Part shown: positions 1 to 6,019 of the stretch, in pieces
Position numbering within the stretch: the first letter of the stretch is position 1
How the letters are laid out: every line of letters begins with the position of its first letter
Source of the DNA: Candidatus Falkowbacteria bacterium CG10_big_fil_rev_8_21_14_0_10_44_15
Lineage (GTDB): Bacteria > Patescibacteriota > Patescibacteriia > Patescibacteriales > XYC2-FULL-47-12
Length of the DNA stretch: 8,524 bases
Direction: 5' to 3'
NCBI GenBank assembly: GCA_002773575.1
Contig: PFAT01000047.1
Coordinates: 1-8,524, forward strand
The notes under the pieces: generated by a model
Database searches by the model: none
Told to the model about the DNA's origin: nothing
What the model saw: the letters and a program-made list of their open reading frames with translations, nothing else
Program-made: the position numbers and the translations under genes

Positions 1-43
1 TGTAAAATAAAGCAACCGACTCGTTCTTTCTCTTGATTATTTG

Positions 44-79
44 AAAGCCAGTAGCGCAATACTACTGGCTTTTTTCTTT
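44..79 (+). terminator. Rho-independent terminator of an upstream gene
   Basis: AAAGCCAGTAG (44-54) pairs perfectly with CTACTGGCTTT (62-72) around a 7-nt loop. The right arm runs into TTTTTTCTTT (70-79). The T-rich tail is on the + strand, so this should end a gene whose body lies before the window. It separates that gene from lepA. Confidence 0.85.
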
Positions 80-106
80 GACTAAGCAAGTAAAGTTTAG
101 TAACAT
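78..106 (+). promoter_or_regulatory. Possible sigma-70-type promoter for the lepA operon
   Basis: TTGACT (78-83, five of six consensus bases) is followed after 17 nt by TAACAT (101-106, four of six). It lies directly after the upstream terminator and before lepA, where a promoter is expected. It would give a leader of roughly 30 nt. It competes with the TATAAT box at 130-135, and I cannot tell which is used. Confidence 0.4.
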
Positions 107-129
107 AAAATTAACATCTAACTAGATTT

Positions 130-135
130 TATAAT
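130..135 (+). promoter_or_regulatory. Perfect -10 hexamer that would give a leaderless lepA mRNA
   Basis: TATAAT ends 6 nt before the lepA ATG, so initiation about 7 nt downstream would fall on or near the A of the start codon. No purine-rich Shine-Dalgarno sequence precedes this ATG, which fits a leaderless transcript. No good -35 box lies at the right distance: TTAACA at 111-116 is only 13 nt away. The match may therefore be chance in AT-rich DNA. Confidence 0.3.
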
Positions 136-141
136 TATCTT

Positions 142-2031
142 ATGAATCATATCCGAAACTTCTGCATCATCGCGCATATTGACCACGGCAAGTCCACGCT
201 CGCGGACCGAATGCTGGAAATTACTAATACCGTTGATAAGCGAAAAATGAAAGCGCAGATTTTAGACAAAATGGATTTGGAGCGCGAACGCGGCATTACG
301 ATAAAGCTGGCGCCGGTCAATATGGAATATCAGGGCTATAAGTTAAATTTAATTGACACGCCCGGGCATGTGGATTTTTCTTACGAAGTGTCGCGCAGTT
401 TAGCCGCCGTTGAAGGCGCGGTCTTGCTCGTGGACGCGACGCAGGGCGTTCAGGCGCAAACGCTCGCTAATTTATATTTAGCTTTAGAGCAAAACTTGGA
501 AATTATTCCGGTCGTGAATAAAATTGATTTGCCCGCGGCTGACGTTGAAGGAACGAAAGCAAGCCTGGCGAAACTTTTGGGCTGCAACCCGGAAGAAATA
601 ATTGAAGCGAGCGGCAAAACCGGGCAGGGAGTAGAGGAAATATTGCGGGCGGTGATTGAGCGGGTGCCGGCTCCGACCTCACCCCACCCCTCTCCTTCGC
701 AAGGAGAGGGAGACGACGAGCGCGTGCCCCTCCCCCTTACTAAGGGGGAGGCCGGGAGGGGGTTATTGCGCGCCTTAATTTTTGATTCCGTTTTTGACGA
801 ATACCGCGGCGTAGTCGCTTACGTGCGCGTGGTGGACGGCGAAATAAAAAAGGGAGAAAAAATAAAAATGCTCGCGACCAAAGCCGAAAGCGAAGCGCTG
901 GAGGTTGGGTTTTTCAAACCGGATTATCTGCCGGCGCCGGAATTAGCGACCGGCCAAATCGGCTACATTGTTACCGGGCTGAAAACGGTTGAAGAGTGTA
1001 AAGTGGGGGACACTGTTACCGCCCTCGCCCCCTACCCCCTCTCCCGCGGGGCGGGAGAGGGGAAGGAGCGAAGCGACGGGGTGAGGGCATTGCCCGGCTA
1101 CAAAGAAGTAAAGCCGATGGTGTTCGCCGGAATTTTTTGCAAAGAAGGAAACGAGTACGAGGAGTTGCGTGACAGCATAGGAAAATTAAAACTGACCGAC
1201 GCTTCCTTGCAGTACGAGCCGGAACATGAACCGGCGTTGGGCTTTGGTTTTCGCTGCGGCTTTTTGGGACTGTTGCATCTGGAAATAATTCAGGAGCGGC
1301 TGCGGCGCGAATTTAATTTAGAGTTAGTCGTAACCACGCCCTCCGTTGCCTATCAGGTTACTAAAAGCAACGGCGAAGAGTTAATAGTGCGTTCGGCGCT
1401 GGAACTGCCGGACCCGGCGCAAATGAAAGAAATCTTGGAGCCGTGGGTGAGTTTGGACGTCGTCGCGCCCAAAGATTATTTAGGCGCGATTATGAATCTC
1501 GTGCAGGAAAAGCGCGGCCTCTATAAAAATACCGAGTATTTAGGCGAGCGGCAAACTATTTTGCATTATGAAATGCCGATGTCCACGATTTTAACGGATT
1601 TTTATGATAAAATAAAAAGCGCAACCAGCGGCTACGCCTCCTTAAGCTACGATTTTTTGGATTATCGGCCGGCCGAAGTCGTGCGGCTGGATATAATGGT
1701 CGCCGAAGAGCCGGTAGAGCCGCTCTCGGTTATCGTTTATAAAGACGAAGCGTTCCGGCGCGGCCGCGCCATCGTGGAATCGCTGAAAGAAACTTTGCCG
1801 CCGCAAATGTTTATGGTTAAATTGCAAGCCGCGGTGGGGGGAAAAATCATCGCCGCCGAGCGGTTAGCCGCTTTGCGCAAGGACGTTACCGCTAAACTTT
1901 ACGGCGGCGACGTTACGCGCAAGCGCAAATTATTGGAAAAGCAAAAAAAAGGCAAGAAAAAAATGGCCGCGATGGGCAAAGGCAAAGTGGATATTCCGCC
2001 GGCAGTGTTTTTAGCCGTTTTGAAGAAGTAA
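142..2031 (+). CDS. lepA: Elongation factor 4 (LepA), translational GTPase
   Basis: LepA/EF4 is a ribosome-associated GTPase related to EF-G that acts in the cytoplasm. It is described as back-translocating or rescuing ribosomes and as helping 30S assembly. The G motifs are intact: AHIDHGKST (11-19), RGITI with the switch-I Thr53, DTPGH (72-76), NKID (126-129) and a G5-like ASGKTG (156-161). The EF-G-like GFRCGFLGLLHLEI segment and the LepA-specific C-terminal domain, ending in DIPPAVFLAVLKK, follow. Length is 629 residues against about 600 usual. The excess comes from two low-complexity inserts, residues about 179-207 (before LLRALIFDS) and about 294-315 (before LPGYKEVKPMVF), both encoded by palindromic repeats. 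All recognisable motifs flank them intact, so the protein is probably functional. The ATG at 142 fits the usual LepA N terminus (IRNFCIIAHIDHGKST). It has no Shine-Dalgarno sequence. The next gene starts 3 nt after the stop. Confidence 0.97.
   Translation: MNHIRNFCIIAHIDHGKSTLADRMLEITNTVDKRKMKAQILDKMDLERERGITIKLAPVNMEYQGYKLNLIDTPGHVDFSYEVSRSLAAVEGAVLLVDATQGVQAQTLANLYLALEQNLEIIPVVNKIDLPAADVEGTKASLAKLLGCNPEEIIEASGKTGQGVEEILRAVIERVPAPTSPHPSPSQGEGDDERVPLPLTKGEAGRGLLRALIFDSVFDEYRGVVAYVRVVDGEIKKGEKIKMLATKAESEALEVGFFKPDYLPAPELATGQIGYIVTGLKTVEECKVGDTVTALAPYPLSRGAGEGKERSDGVRALPGYKEVKPMVFAGIFCKEGNEYEELRDSIGKLKLTDASLQYEPEHEPALGFGFRCGFLGLLHLEIIQERLRREFNLELVVTTPSVAYQVTKSNGEELIVRSALELPDPAQMKEILEPWVSLDVVAPKDYLGAIMNLVQEKRGLYKNTEYLGERQTILHYEMPMSTILTDFYDKIKSATSGYASLSYDFLDYRPAEVVRLDIMVAEEPVEPLSVIVYKDEAFRRGRAIVESLKETLPPQMFMVKLQAAVGGKIIAAERLAALRKDVTAKLYGGDVTRKRKLLEKQKKGKKKMAAMGKGKVDIPPAVFLAVLKK
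676..762 (+). repeat. Palindromic element inserted in frame in lepA (copy 1, two hairpins)
   Basis: An outer-arm sequence CCTCACCCC (677-685) is followed by a perfect 10-bp hairpin: CCCTCTCCTT (688-697), loop CGC, AAGGAGAGGG (701-710). After an 18-nt spacer comes a second perfect 10-bp hairpin: CCTCCCCCTT (729-738), loop ACT, AAGGGGGAGG (742-751). A G-rich tail ends at 762. There is no stop codon in the lepA frame, and the DNA encodes about 29 residues including PSPSQGEG and PLPLTKGEAGRG. The two hairpins look like left and right halves of a composite element, as in the recJ copy at 4359-4456, but their arms differ in sequence. Confidence 0.85.
1021..1088 (+). repeat. Palindromic element inserted in frame in lepA (copy 2, nested stems)
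   Basis: The inner stem is a perfect 12 bp: CCCCTCTCCCGC (1036-1047), loop GGG, GCGGGAGAGGGG (1051-1062). The outer stem pairs GCCCTCGCCCC (1021-1031) with GGGGTGAGGGC (1078-1088), 11 bp with one G-T pair. The element is read in frame as about 22 residues (294-315) between GDTVT and ALPGYKEVKPM. In LepA homologues this stretch is a short linker. It is the only copy here with one hairpin and both outer arms. Confidence 0.88.
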
Positions 2032-2034
2032 TCT

Positions 2035-3510
2035 ATGAAAAAATATAATTTAGAATTAGTGGTTTTTCTCTGCGGCGCGGCCGTGATGACAATAGAATTA
2101 GTCGGCTCGCGTGTGCTCGCGCCTTATGTGGGCGCTTCTATTTTTGTCTGGACGAGCTTAATCGGGGTAATTTTAGGCAGTTTGTCAGTTGGTTATTGGT
2201 ACGGCGGGAAACTAAGCGACCGCTATCCTAGTTATCGCTGGTTAGCATTGATTATTTTTTCCGCCGGCGTTTATGTGGCTTTAATCGCTTTAATAAAATT
2301 TTGGCTGCTGTTTTATCTTATCAAATGGATAACAGACATCCGGATAAGTTCAATTATCGCCGCGCTGGTTTTATTTTCTCCGCCCAGCGTTTTGCTCGGC
2401 ATGGTGTCGCCGTACGCGGCTAAATTGAAACTGCGCGCGCTGGCGCAATCCGGCTCAACCGTGGGCAACCTTTACGCGCTCTCCACCATCGGCAGTATCG
2501 CGGGAACATTTCTCGCCGGTTTTTGGCTGATTCCTAGTTTTGGCATTACCGCCATTATGTACGGCGTCGCGCTCGCTTTAGTAATCGTTTCCGCTATCGC
2601 CTACGGGCATAATTGGCGCTCGCAGACGTTAGCCGCTATAATTATCGTAACCGCTTTTGCCGGCCATAACGGCTACAGCCAATGGTTAGCGCGGCGCGGA
2701 TGGGCGGAAATTGATACGCGGTACGCGCATGCTTTGATTTTTAACGATATTGATAAAGAAACGGGTAAGCCGGTCCGCCGGCTGAATTTTGAAGGCAACT
2801 CGCAGGCGGCGATGTTTTTGCATAGCGACGAATTGGTATACGAGTACACGAAATACTATGATTTGGCCGCGCACTTTACGCCGGGTTTTACCAAAGCGCT
2901 GATGATCGGCGGCGGAGCGTATTCTTATCCTAAACATTATTTGTCCGCTTTTCCGCAAGCTCAATTAGATGTGGTGGAAATTGACCCTAAATTAACCGAA
3001 TTAGCGCGGCAATATTTTCGCCTGCGGGATGACCCGCGTTTGCGGATTTTTCACGCTGACGGACGAATTTTTTTAAACCGCAGCCAAGAACGATACGATG
3101 TTATTTTTAACGACGCTTACCGCTCAACGAACGCCATCCCTTACCAGCTCACCACGCAAGAAGCGGCCCGTAAAATGTACGAGCGCCTGACGAGCGGCGG
3201 GGTAGCGTTGATTAATATTATTTCCGCGGTTGAAGGAACGCGGGGGCAATTTTTGCGCGCGGAATACAAAACTTTTAAATCAATTTTTCCGCAAGTGTAC
3301 TTATTTTACGTCAGTTCGCCGGAGGGAGAGCAAGCGCAAAATTTAATGTTAGTCGCTTTAAAAAGCGAATCGCCGCCGTCTTTCATAAGTTCAAATTTAA
3401 ATTTTAACGGCTACTTAAGCAATCGCTGGCTCAAAGAGTTAAAATTAGACGAGCCGATTTTAACCGACGAGTACGCGCCGGTTGATAAATACATTATGAA
3501 TTTATTATAA
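2035..3510 (+). CDS. Membrane protein fused to a spermidine-synthase-like (SAM-fold) domain
   Basis: The N-terminal ~210 residues hold about seven or eight hydrophobic helices (roughly 6-24, 36-56, 68-96, 105-124, 142-166, 170-190, 196-212). The C-terminal ~220 residues form a Rossmann-type aminopropyltransferase/methyltransferase-like domain: IGGGAYSYP (291-299), DVVEIDP (312-318), HADGR (340-344) and FNDAY (358-362). This is the layout of the 'fused MFS/spermidine synthase' proteins, whose substrate is generally unknown. The SpeE glycine motif is normally GGGDG. Here its acidic residue is Ala295, while the second acidic position (Asp360) is kept. Ordinary putrescine aminopropylation is therefore doubtful, and binding of SAM or a related nucleotide is more likely. 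The ATG lies 3 nt after the lepA stop, so the genes are probably cotranscribed. Only a weak purine run precedes it. The protein should sit in the inner membrane with its soluble domain at one face. Confidence 0.85.
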   Translation: MKKYNLELVVFLCGAAVMTIELVGSRVLAPYVGASIFVWTSLIGVILGSLSVGYWYGGKLSDRYPSYRWLALIIFSAGVYVALIALIKFWLLFYLIKWITDIRISSIIAALVLFSPPSVLLGMVSPYAAKLKLRALAQSGSTVGNLYALSTIGSIAGTFLAGFWLIPSFGITAIMYGVALALVIVSAIAYGHNWRSQTLAAIIIVTAFAGHNGYSQWLARRGWAEIDTRYAHALIFNDIDKETGKPVRRLNFEGNSQAAMFLHSDELVYEYTKYYDLAAHFTPGFTKALMIGGGAYSYPKHYLSAFPQAQLDVVEIDPKLTELARQYFRLRDDPRLRIFHADGRIFLNRSQERYDVIFNDAYRSTNAIPYQLTTQEAARKMYERLTSGGVALINIISAVEGTRGQFLRAEYKTFKSIFPQVYLFYVSSPEGEQAQNLMLVALKSESPPSFISSNLNFNGYLSNRWLKELKLDEPILTDEYAPVDKYIMNLL

Positions 3511-3519
3511 TTTAAAATT

Positions 3520-3618
3520 ATGAACGGCAAAAAAATAAGGCGAAAATTCGCGCAGATCGTTTTTATCATTATGATTATCGCGCTGGTGCTTTTTACCGTA
3601 CTGCCGATTTTCTATTAA
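3520..3618 (+). CDS. Putative 32-residue single-span membrane protein
   Basis: The ATG lies 9 nt after the stop of the preceding gene. The frame encodes a basic N terminus (MNGKKIRRKFAQ), then one hydrophobic helix of about 18 residues (IVFIIMIIALVLFTVLPI) and ends in FY. Positive-inside topology would place the N terminus in the cytoplasm. The codons resemble those of the neighbouring genes (GCG, CTG, GTG, CCG) and contrast with the AT-rich DNA that follows. I see no Shine-Dalgarno sequence and do not recognise a family. Short proteins of this form, K/R-rich start plus one helix ending near a proline, are common in bacteria and often missed. It could instead be a chance frame or the end of a decayed gene. 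Confidence 0.5.
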   Translation: MNGKKIRRKFAQIVFIIMIIALVLFTVLPIFY

Positions 3619-3619
3619 C

Positions 3620-3715
3620 CTTACAAATTACGAATATTTTACAAATATGCAAATATTAGTTTCTGTCTTCGCTGTCATCAATTTGTATATTTGTGTATGA
3701 TTTGTAATTTGTAAG
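3620..3715. repeat. AT-rich imperfect inverted repeat between the micro-ORF and recJ
   Basis: CTTACAAATTAC (3620-3631) is the exact reverse complement of GTAATTTGTAAG (3704-3715). The pairing continues inward imperfectly to about 35 nt per arm (3620-3654 and 3681-3715), with 7 mismatches by my hand alignment, around a loop of about 26 nt. No open frame fits inside. The arms contain TACAAATTA and ATGCAAATA, words also found in the inverted repeats of the cassette at 5559-6073. It may therefore be a solo or empty copy of the same family. It ends 4 nt before the recJ ATG and could fold in the mRNA, affecting recJ translation. Confidence 0.7.
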
Positions 3716-3719
3716 AGTT

Positions 3720-5582
3720 ATGCAAAGATGGCGCGTGGCTGACAATAAAGCAAGTGAAAATACCATCAAAAATAATCCGGAAGTAAATCCGGTTGTTTTG
3801 CGGTTGCTGGCCGGCCGCGGCTTAAGCGCCGAGCAGATAAAAAAGTTTTTAGAGCCGAGTTACGCGCAAGAGCTGCACGACCCGTTTTTGTTTAAGCAGA
3901 TGAAAGAAGCAGTTGAATTGATTTTTAAACATTTGCAAGCCGGAAATAAAATTGTCGTTTACGGCGACTATGACGCGGACGGAATTTGCTCAACCGCGAT
4001 TATGCATAAAACGTTATCTTTTTTAGCAACGCCGGGTAAAACGGAGCCGGCGGCGAAAATTGATATATACATTCCCGACCGCGCCAGCGAAGGGTATGGC
4101 TTAAAAAAATCCGCCATTAAAAATTTAGCCAAAGCAGGCGCGAAATTAATCATTACCGTTGATAATGCCACTCGTAATGTAGAAGAAGTTGAATACGGTA
4201 AATCTTTAGGATTAGACATTATTATTACTGACCATCACGAGCCCGGAGACATTTTACCGGATTGCTTGATTATAAACCCTAAAGTTAACGGCGAGCAATA
4301 TCCGTTTCTAGGCTTAGCCGGCTGCGGGGTCGCGTTTAAAGTGGCGCAGGCGCTGTTGACCTCACCCCCAACCCCTCTCCTTAAAGAAGGAGAGGGGAAC
4401 CATTCCTCTCGCACAATGTCGCCCTCTCCTTATCAAGGAGAGGGCAGGGGTGAGGTGTTTATCAAATGGCTTCTGGATTTAGTCGCTATCGGCACGATTG
4501 CGGATTTAGTGCCGCTGATAGATGAAAACAGAGTTTTAGTGAAATACGGCTTAGTGGTTTTAAACAAAACTTCCCGCTTGGGGTTAAAAAAATTAATTGC
4601 CGTGGCGCGTTCGGGAGTGGATAAAAACGGCAATAATCGGGAGATTGATTCCTGGCAGGTTGGTTTTCAGCTCGCGCCGCGCCTGAACGCCGCCGGCCGC
4701 TTAAACCACGCCAACAACGCGTATGAATTATTAGTTACCGAAAACGAAGCTGAAGCGGATAAAATCGCCCAGCAATTAAACGCCACTAACCAAGAGCGCC
4801 AGCGCCTGACCGAAGAAATTTTTCAGTACGCCGATACGCAAGTTAATCAAGAAGATAAAATTTTATTCGCGGTTGATCCAAACCTCACCCCCGACCCCTC
4901 TCCTTATGAAGGAGAGGGGAGAAATGCTCCCTGGCCGGCCGGAGTTATGGGGCTCGTGGCCGGTAAATTGACGGAGAAATATTACCGTCCGGCTTTGGCT
5001 GTTACTGACAAAGGAGGGGAAATTGTCGGCAGCGGCCGCAGCATCGCCGAGTTTGACGTTACGGCGATGCTGGAAGAATGCGCGGAATGGTTAGCTAACT
5101 TTGGCGGCCATAAACAGGCCTGCGGCTTTACGCTAAAAAGCCGGGAAATGCTCGCGCCCTTTTTAGCCAAAGCGAAAAAAATTGCGGCGGAAAAATTAGC
5201 CGGCGTTGAGCTTGCCCCCACCTTAAACATTGATTTAGCCGTTAGTTTTTCCGATATTAATGAAGAATTATACGCCGCCTTGCAGCAGTTACGGCCTTTT
5301 GGCGTTGGCAATCCCCAGCCCAAATTTTTAACCGCTAATCTGTTGGTAGTTAATATGCTGAATATGGGCGCTGACGGGCAGCATTTAAAATTAAAATTGC
5401 AGGCTGAAAATAAAATTTTGCTGGACGCGGTTGCCTTTAGCGCCAGCGAGGAATGGAAACGGATAAAAGTTGGAGACAAAATTGATTTAGTGTACTATAT
5501 AGACAGGAACGAGTGGAACGGCCGAAGGGAAATGCAGTTGAAGATTGTGGATTTGAAATATAATGCAAATACTACAAATTAA
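3720..5582 (+). CDS. recJ: Single-stranded-DNA-specific exonuclease RecJ (DHH/DHHA1)
   Basis: RecJ degrades single-stranded DNA 5' to 3' in recombination and repair, using divalent metal ions in the DHH active site. Seen here: motif I YGDYDADGI with Asp83/85/87, motif II ITVDN with Asp148, motif III DHH (171-173), motif IV LDLVAIGTIAD (252-262), RLNAAGRLNHA (321-331) before DHHA1, the DHHA1 FGGHKQACGF block (GGH at 462-464), then the C-terminal domain with LRPFGVGNPQPKF. At 620 residues it is longer than a typical compact RecJ. Two palindromic-repeat inserts explain this: residues 214-246, only a few residues before motif IV, and about 389-401, just before WPAGVMGLVAGKL. Many RecJ proteins have a histidine in that last motif (WHPGV-like), which is absent here. 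The final residues NANTTN and the stop codon come from the inverted repeat of the downstream cassette. The start is the first ATG, with only a weak AAGAG upstream. Confidence 0.95.
   Translation: MQRWRVADNKASENTIKNNPEVNPVVLRLLAGRGLSAEQIKKFLEPSYAQELHDPFLFKQMKEAVELIFKHLQAGNKIVVYGDYDADGICSTAIMHKTLSFLATPGKTEPAAKIDIYIPDRASEGYGLKKSAIKNLAKAGAKLIITVDNATRNVEEVEYGKSLGLDIIITDHHEPGDILPDCLIINPKVNGEQYPFLGLAGCGVAFKVAQALLTSPPTPLLKEGEGNHSSRTMSPSPYQGEGRGEVFIKWLLDLVAIGTIADLVPLIDENRVLVKYGLVVLNKTSRLGLKKLIAVARSGVDKNGNNREIDSWQVGFQLAPRLNAAGRLNHANNAYELLVTENEAEADKIAQQLNATNQERQRLTEEIFQYADTQVNQEDKILFAVDPNLTPDPSPYEGEGRNAPWPAGVMGLVAGKLTEKYYRPALAVTDKGGEIVGSGRSIAEFDVTAMLEECAEWLANFGGHKQACGFTLKSREMLAPFLAKAKKIAAEKLAGVELAPTLNIDLAVSFSDINEELYAALQQLRPFGVGNPQPKFLTANLLVVNMLNMGADGQHLKLKLQAENKILLDAVAFSASEEWKRIKVGDKIDLVYYIDRNEWNGRREMQLKIVDLKYNANTTN
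4359..4456 (+). repeat. Complete composite palindromic element in recJ (cloverleaf-like)
   Basis: The outer arms ACCTCACCCC (4359-4368) and GGGGTGAGGT (4447-4456) are perfect reverse complements. They enclose two perfect 11-bp hairpins. The first is CCCCTCTCCTT (4372-4382), loop AAAG, AAGGAGAGGGG (4387-4397). The second is GCCCTCTCCTT (4421-4431), loop ATC, AAGGAGAGGGC (4435-4445). A ~23-nt spacer separates them. The 98-nt unit is read through in frame as residues 214-246, with peptides such as TPLLKEGEG and SPSPYQGEGRGEV. This is the fullest copy in the window and best shows the architecture: outer arm, hairpin, spacer, hairpin, outer arm. Confidence 0.9.
4882..4919 (+). repeat. Half palindromic element in recJ
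   Basis: The left outer arm ACCTCACCCC (4882-4891) is followed by a perfect 11-bp hairpin: CCCCTCTCCTT (4895-4905), loop ATG, AAGGAGAGGGG (4909-4919). No matching right outer arm or second hairpin follows. It encodes LTPDPSPYEGEG (389-400) in frame, in the loop just before the DHHA1-proximal WPAGVMG motif. It corresponds to the left half of the unit at 4359-4456. Confidence 0.88.
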
Positions 5583-5616
5583 CATGCAAATACTACAAAA
5601 TTTCATATGCAAATTA
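5559..5616 (+). repeat. Left inverted repeat of the GxxExxY cassette
   Basis: It contains two exact direct copies of ATGCAAATACTACAAA (5563-5578 and 5584-5599), 21 nt apart, then a partial unit ATGCAAATTA (5607-5616). The recJ stop codon TAA (5580-5582) lies within it. The first bases also form a TATAAT (5559-5564), with TTGAAG at 5538-5543 upstream. The 15-nt spacing is short for a promoter. Confidence 0.8.
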
Positions 5617-5620
5617 TGTT

Positions 5621-6019
5621 ATGGAAGAAGATAAATGCATATACAAAGAATTATCTTATGAAATAGTCGGGTTATTTTTTCAGGTACATAAAGATTTAGG
5701 CCGTTTTCGTAGCGAAAAACAATACGGAGATTATTTTAAAAAGCTATTGCAACAAAAGAACCTTAAGTATATAAGAGAGTATCGCTTCAACGACCATCAA
5801 TATGGAAAAGGAGATGTTAGATGTATAGTAGATTTTATAATTGAAGATAAGATAATAGTTGAATTCAAAACCAGAGATTCCTTAACTAAAGAAGATTATT
5901 ATCAGGTAAAGAGATATTTAGTAACTTTAAATTTACATTTAGGAATTTTAGTAAATTTTAGGCAACCGCGTTTAGTTCCTAAGAGGATTCTAAACGGCTT
6001 ATACTATAAAAAGGCGTAA
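5621..6019 (+). CDS. GxxExxY family protein, PD-(D/E)XK nuclease-like fold
   Basis: The 132-residue protein resembles the small GxxExxY family (PDDEXK_3-like), common in Patescibacteria and of unproven function. Visible family features are VHKDLGRF (22-29), EKQYGDYF (32-39, the ExxY part), REYRF (52-56), the core VDFIIEDKIIVEFK with Asp71, Glu81 and Lys83 arranged like a PD-(D/E)XK active site, DYYQVKRYL (92-100) with a possible motif Gln95, and GILVNFR (108-114) followed by PKRI. The Gly of the name-giving motif is displaced (LGRFRSEKQY), as I recall for a Patescibacteria subgroup. The gene has AT-rich codons (ATA, TTA, AGA) unlike its neighbours and no Shine-Dalgarno sequence. It lies between inverted repeats, which suggests horizontal arrival. 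Nuclease activity is plausible but unproven, and a toxin, defence or element-maintenance role are alternatives. Confidence 0.88.
   Translation: MEEDKCIYKELSYEIVGLFFQVHKDLGRFRSEKQYGDYFKKLLQQKNLKYIREYRFNDHQYGKGDVRCIVDFIIEDKIIVEFKTRDSLTKEDYYQVKRYLVTLNLHLGILVNFRQPRLVPKRILNGLYYKKA

Noticed and set aside
676..762. Intein or intron in lepA or recJ
   Set aside because: The inserts are only about 12-33 residues, lack splicing motifs and stay in frame. They are explained by the palindromic repeats.
3681..3701. Promoter for recJ inside the AT-rich hairpin
   Set aside because: TTGTAT (3683-3688) and TATGAT (3696-3701) are far too close together for a sigma-70 promoter. The match is probably chance in AT-rich repeat DNA.
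4982..5479. Open reading frame of 165 codons on the reverse strand within recJ
   Set aside because: The sense strand encodes well-conserved RecJ domains with intact motifs. The antisense product shows no family features.
5563..5616. CRISPR-like array of ATGCAAATACTACAAA units
   Set aside because: There are only two exact units and a partial one, with a 5-nt spacer between the first two. There are no cas genes, and an inverted counterpart lies at 6017-6073. This is the structure of an element end.
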